14,876 bases of DNA from Desulfobacteraceae bacterium (lineage in GTDB: Bacteria > Desulfobacterota > DSM-4660 > Desulfatiglandales > HGW-15): the NCBI GenBank assembly GCA_003819975.1, contig RPPU01000035.1, positions 1-14,876 of the forward strand, read 5' to 3'. Of this stretch, positions 14,848 to 14,876 are shown piece after piece. The notes under the pieces are model-generated. The model was not told the origin of the DNA. It saw nothing but the letters and a program-made list of their open reading frames with translations, and did not search any database. Every line of letters starts with the position of its first letter. The first letter of the stretch is position 1. The position numbers were made by a program, and so were the translations under genes.

Positions 14848-14876
14848 ATGAATTTATGCATCGAATCCGATCCAAG
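14848..14876 (+). CDS. Possible start of a further gene, cut by the window edge
   Basis: After the GT4 stop an ATG at 14848 opens a frame (MNLCIESDP) that runs off the end; GTGGA a few bases upstream is a weak ribosome-binding site. A second ATG at 14856 opens another frame. Only 29 bases are present, so no product can be suggested; the tight spacing is the main support. Confidence 0.35.

Overview
The window is a stretch of a bacterial surface-polysaccharide (O-antigen or capsule/EPS type) biosynthesis locus. It holds eleven substantial genes, all on the + strand and nearly all overlapping or abutting. The first is cut by the left edge, and a twelfth gene seems to begin just before the right edge. 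Ribosome-binding sites are ordinary Shine-Dalgarno sequences, start codons are a mix of ATG and GTG, and base composition looks moderate (about half G+C by eye). A Wzx-type flippase and a Wzy-like polymerase/ligase point to a bacterium that assembles glycans on a lipid carrier. Nothing in the window fixes a phylum. No tRNA, rRNA, CRISPR, insertion sequence or integrase was seen.

Layout. (1) 2-1806: a HisF-like cyclase (WbuZ type, 5' end missing) and a PP-loop N-acetyl-sugar amidotransferase (WbuX/WbpG type). With a HisH-like glutaminase expected just upstream, this is the known set that turns a sugar acetamido group into an acetamidino group. (2) 1807-1869: the only intergenic gap of note, with weak inverted repeats and a T-rich stretch. 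(3) 1870-3675: a cytoplasmic sulfatase/phosphoglycerol-transferase-fold protein fused to about 210 C-terminal residues I cannot assign. (4) 3684-8768: Wzx flippase, a GT4 glycosyltransferase, a Wzy/ligase-like membrane protein and a second GT4. (5) 8769-13842: an asparagine-synthetase-like protein without the N-terminal Cys nucleophile, a sugar-transfer-associated ATP-grasp protein, a NodB-fold (CE4) deacetylase with a large insertion and no signal peptide, and a second, RimK/D-Ala-D-Ala-ligase-like ATP-grasp protein. (6) 13839-14837: a third GT4, then the start of a further frame.

How they may work together (inference). The GT4 enzymes extend a lipid-linked repeat unit in the cytoplasm, Wzx flips it and the Wzy-like protein polymerises or transfers it. 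The other genes look like decoration enzymes: amidination by WbuX/WbuZ, a phospho- or sulfo-ester step by the sulfatase-fold protein, N-deacetylation by the CE4 protein to expose an amine, and ATP-dependent amide formation by the two ATP-grasp proteins and the AsnB-like protein. A glycan carrying amide-linked amino acids or similar groups is a plausible product.

The two observations I would check first are these. The GT4 gene at about 7671-8768 lacks any ATG, GTG or TTG at its apparent N-terminus: its homologous sequence begins at an ATA codon behind a strong Shine-Dalgarno, beside a run of eight Gs. The four-gene block at 8769-13842 joins a Cys-less AsnB-like protein, two different ATP-grasp proteins and a cytoplasmic deacetylase by short overlaps, and may be an unrecognised glycan amide-forming module.
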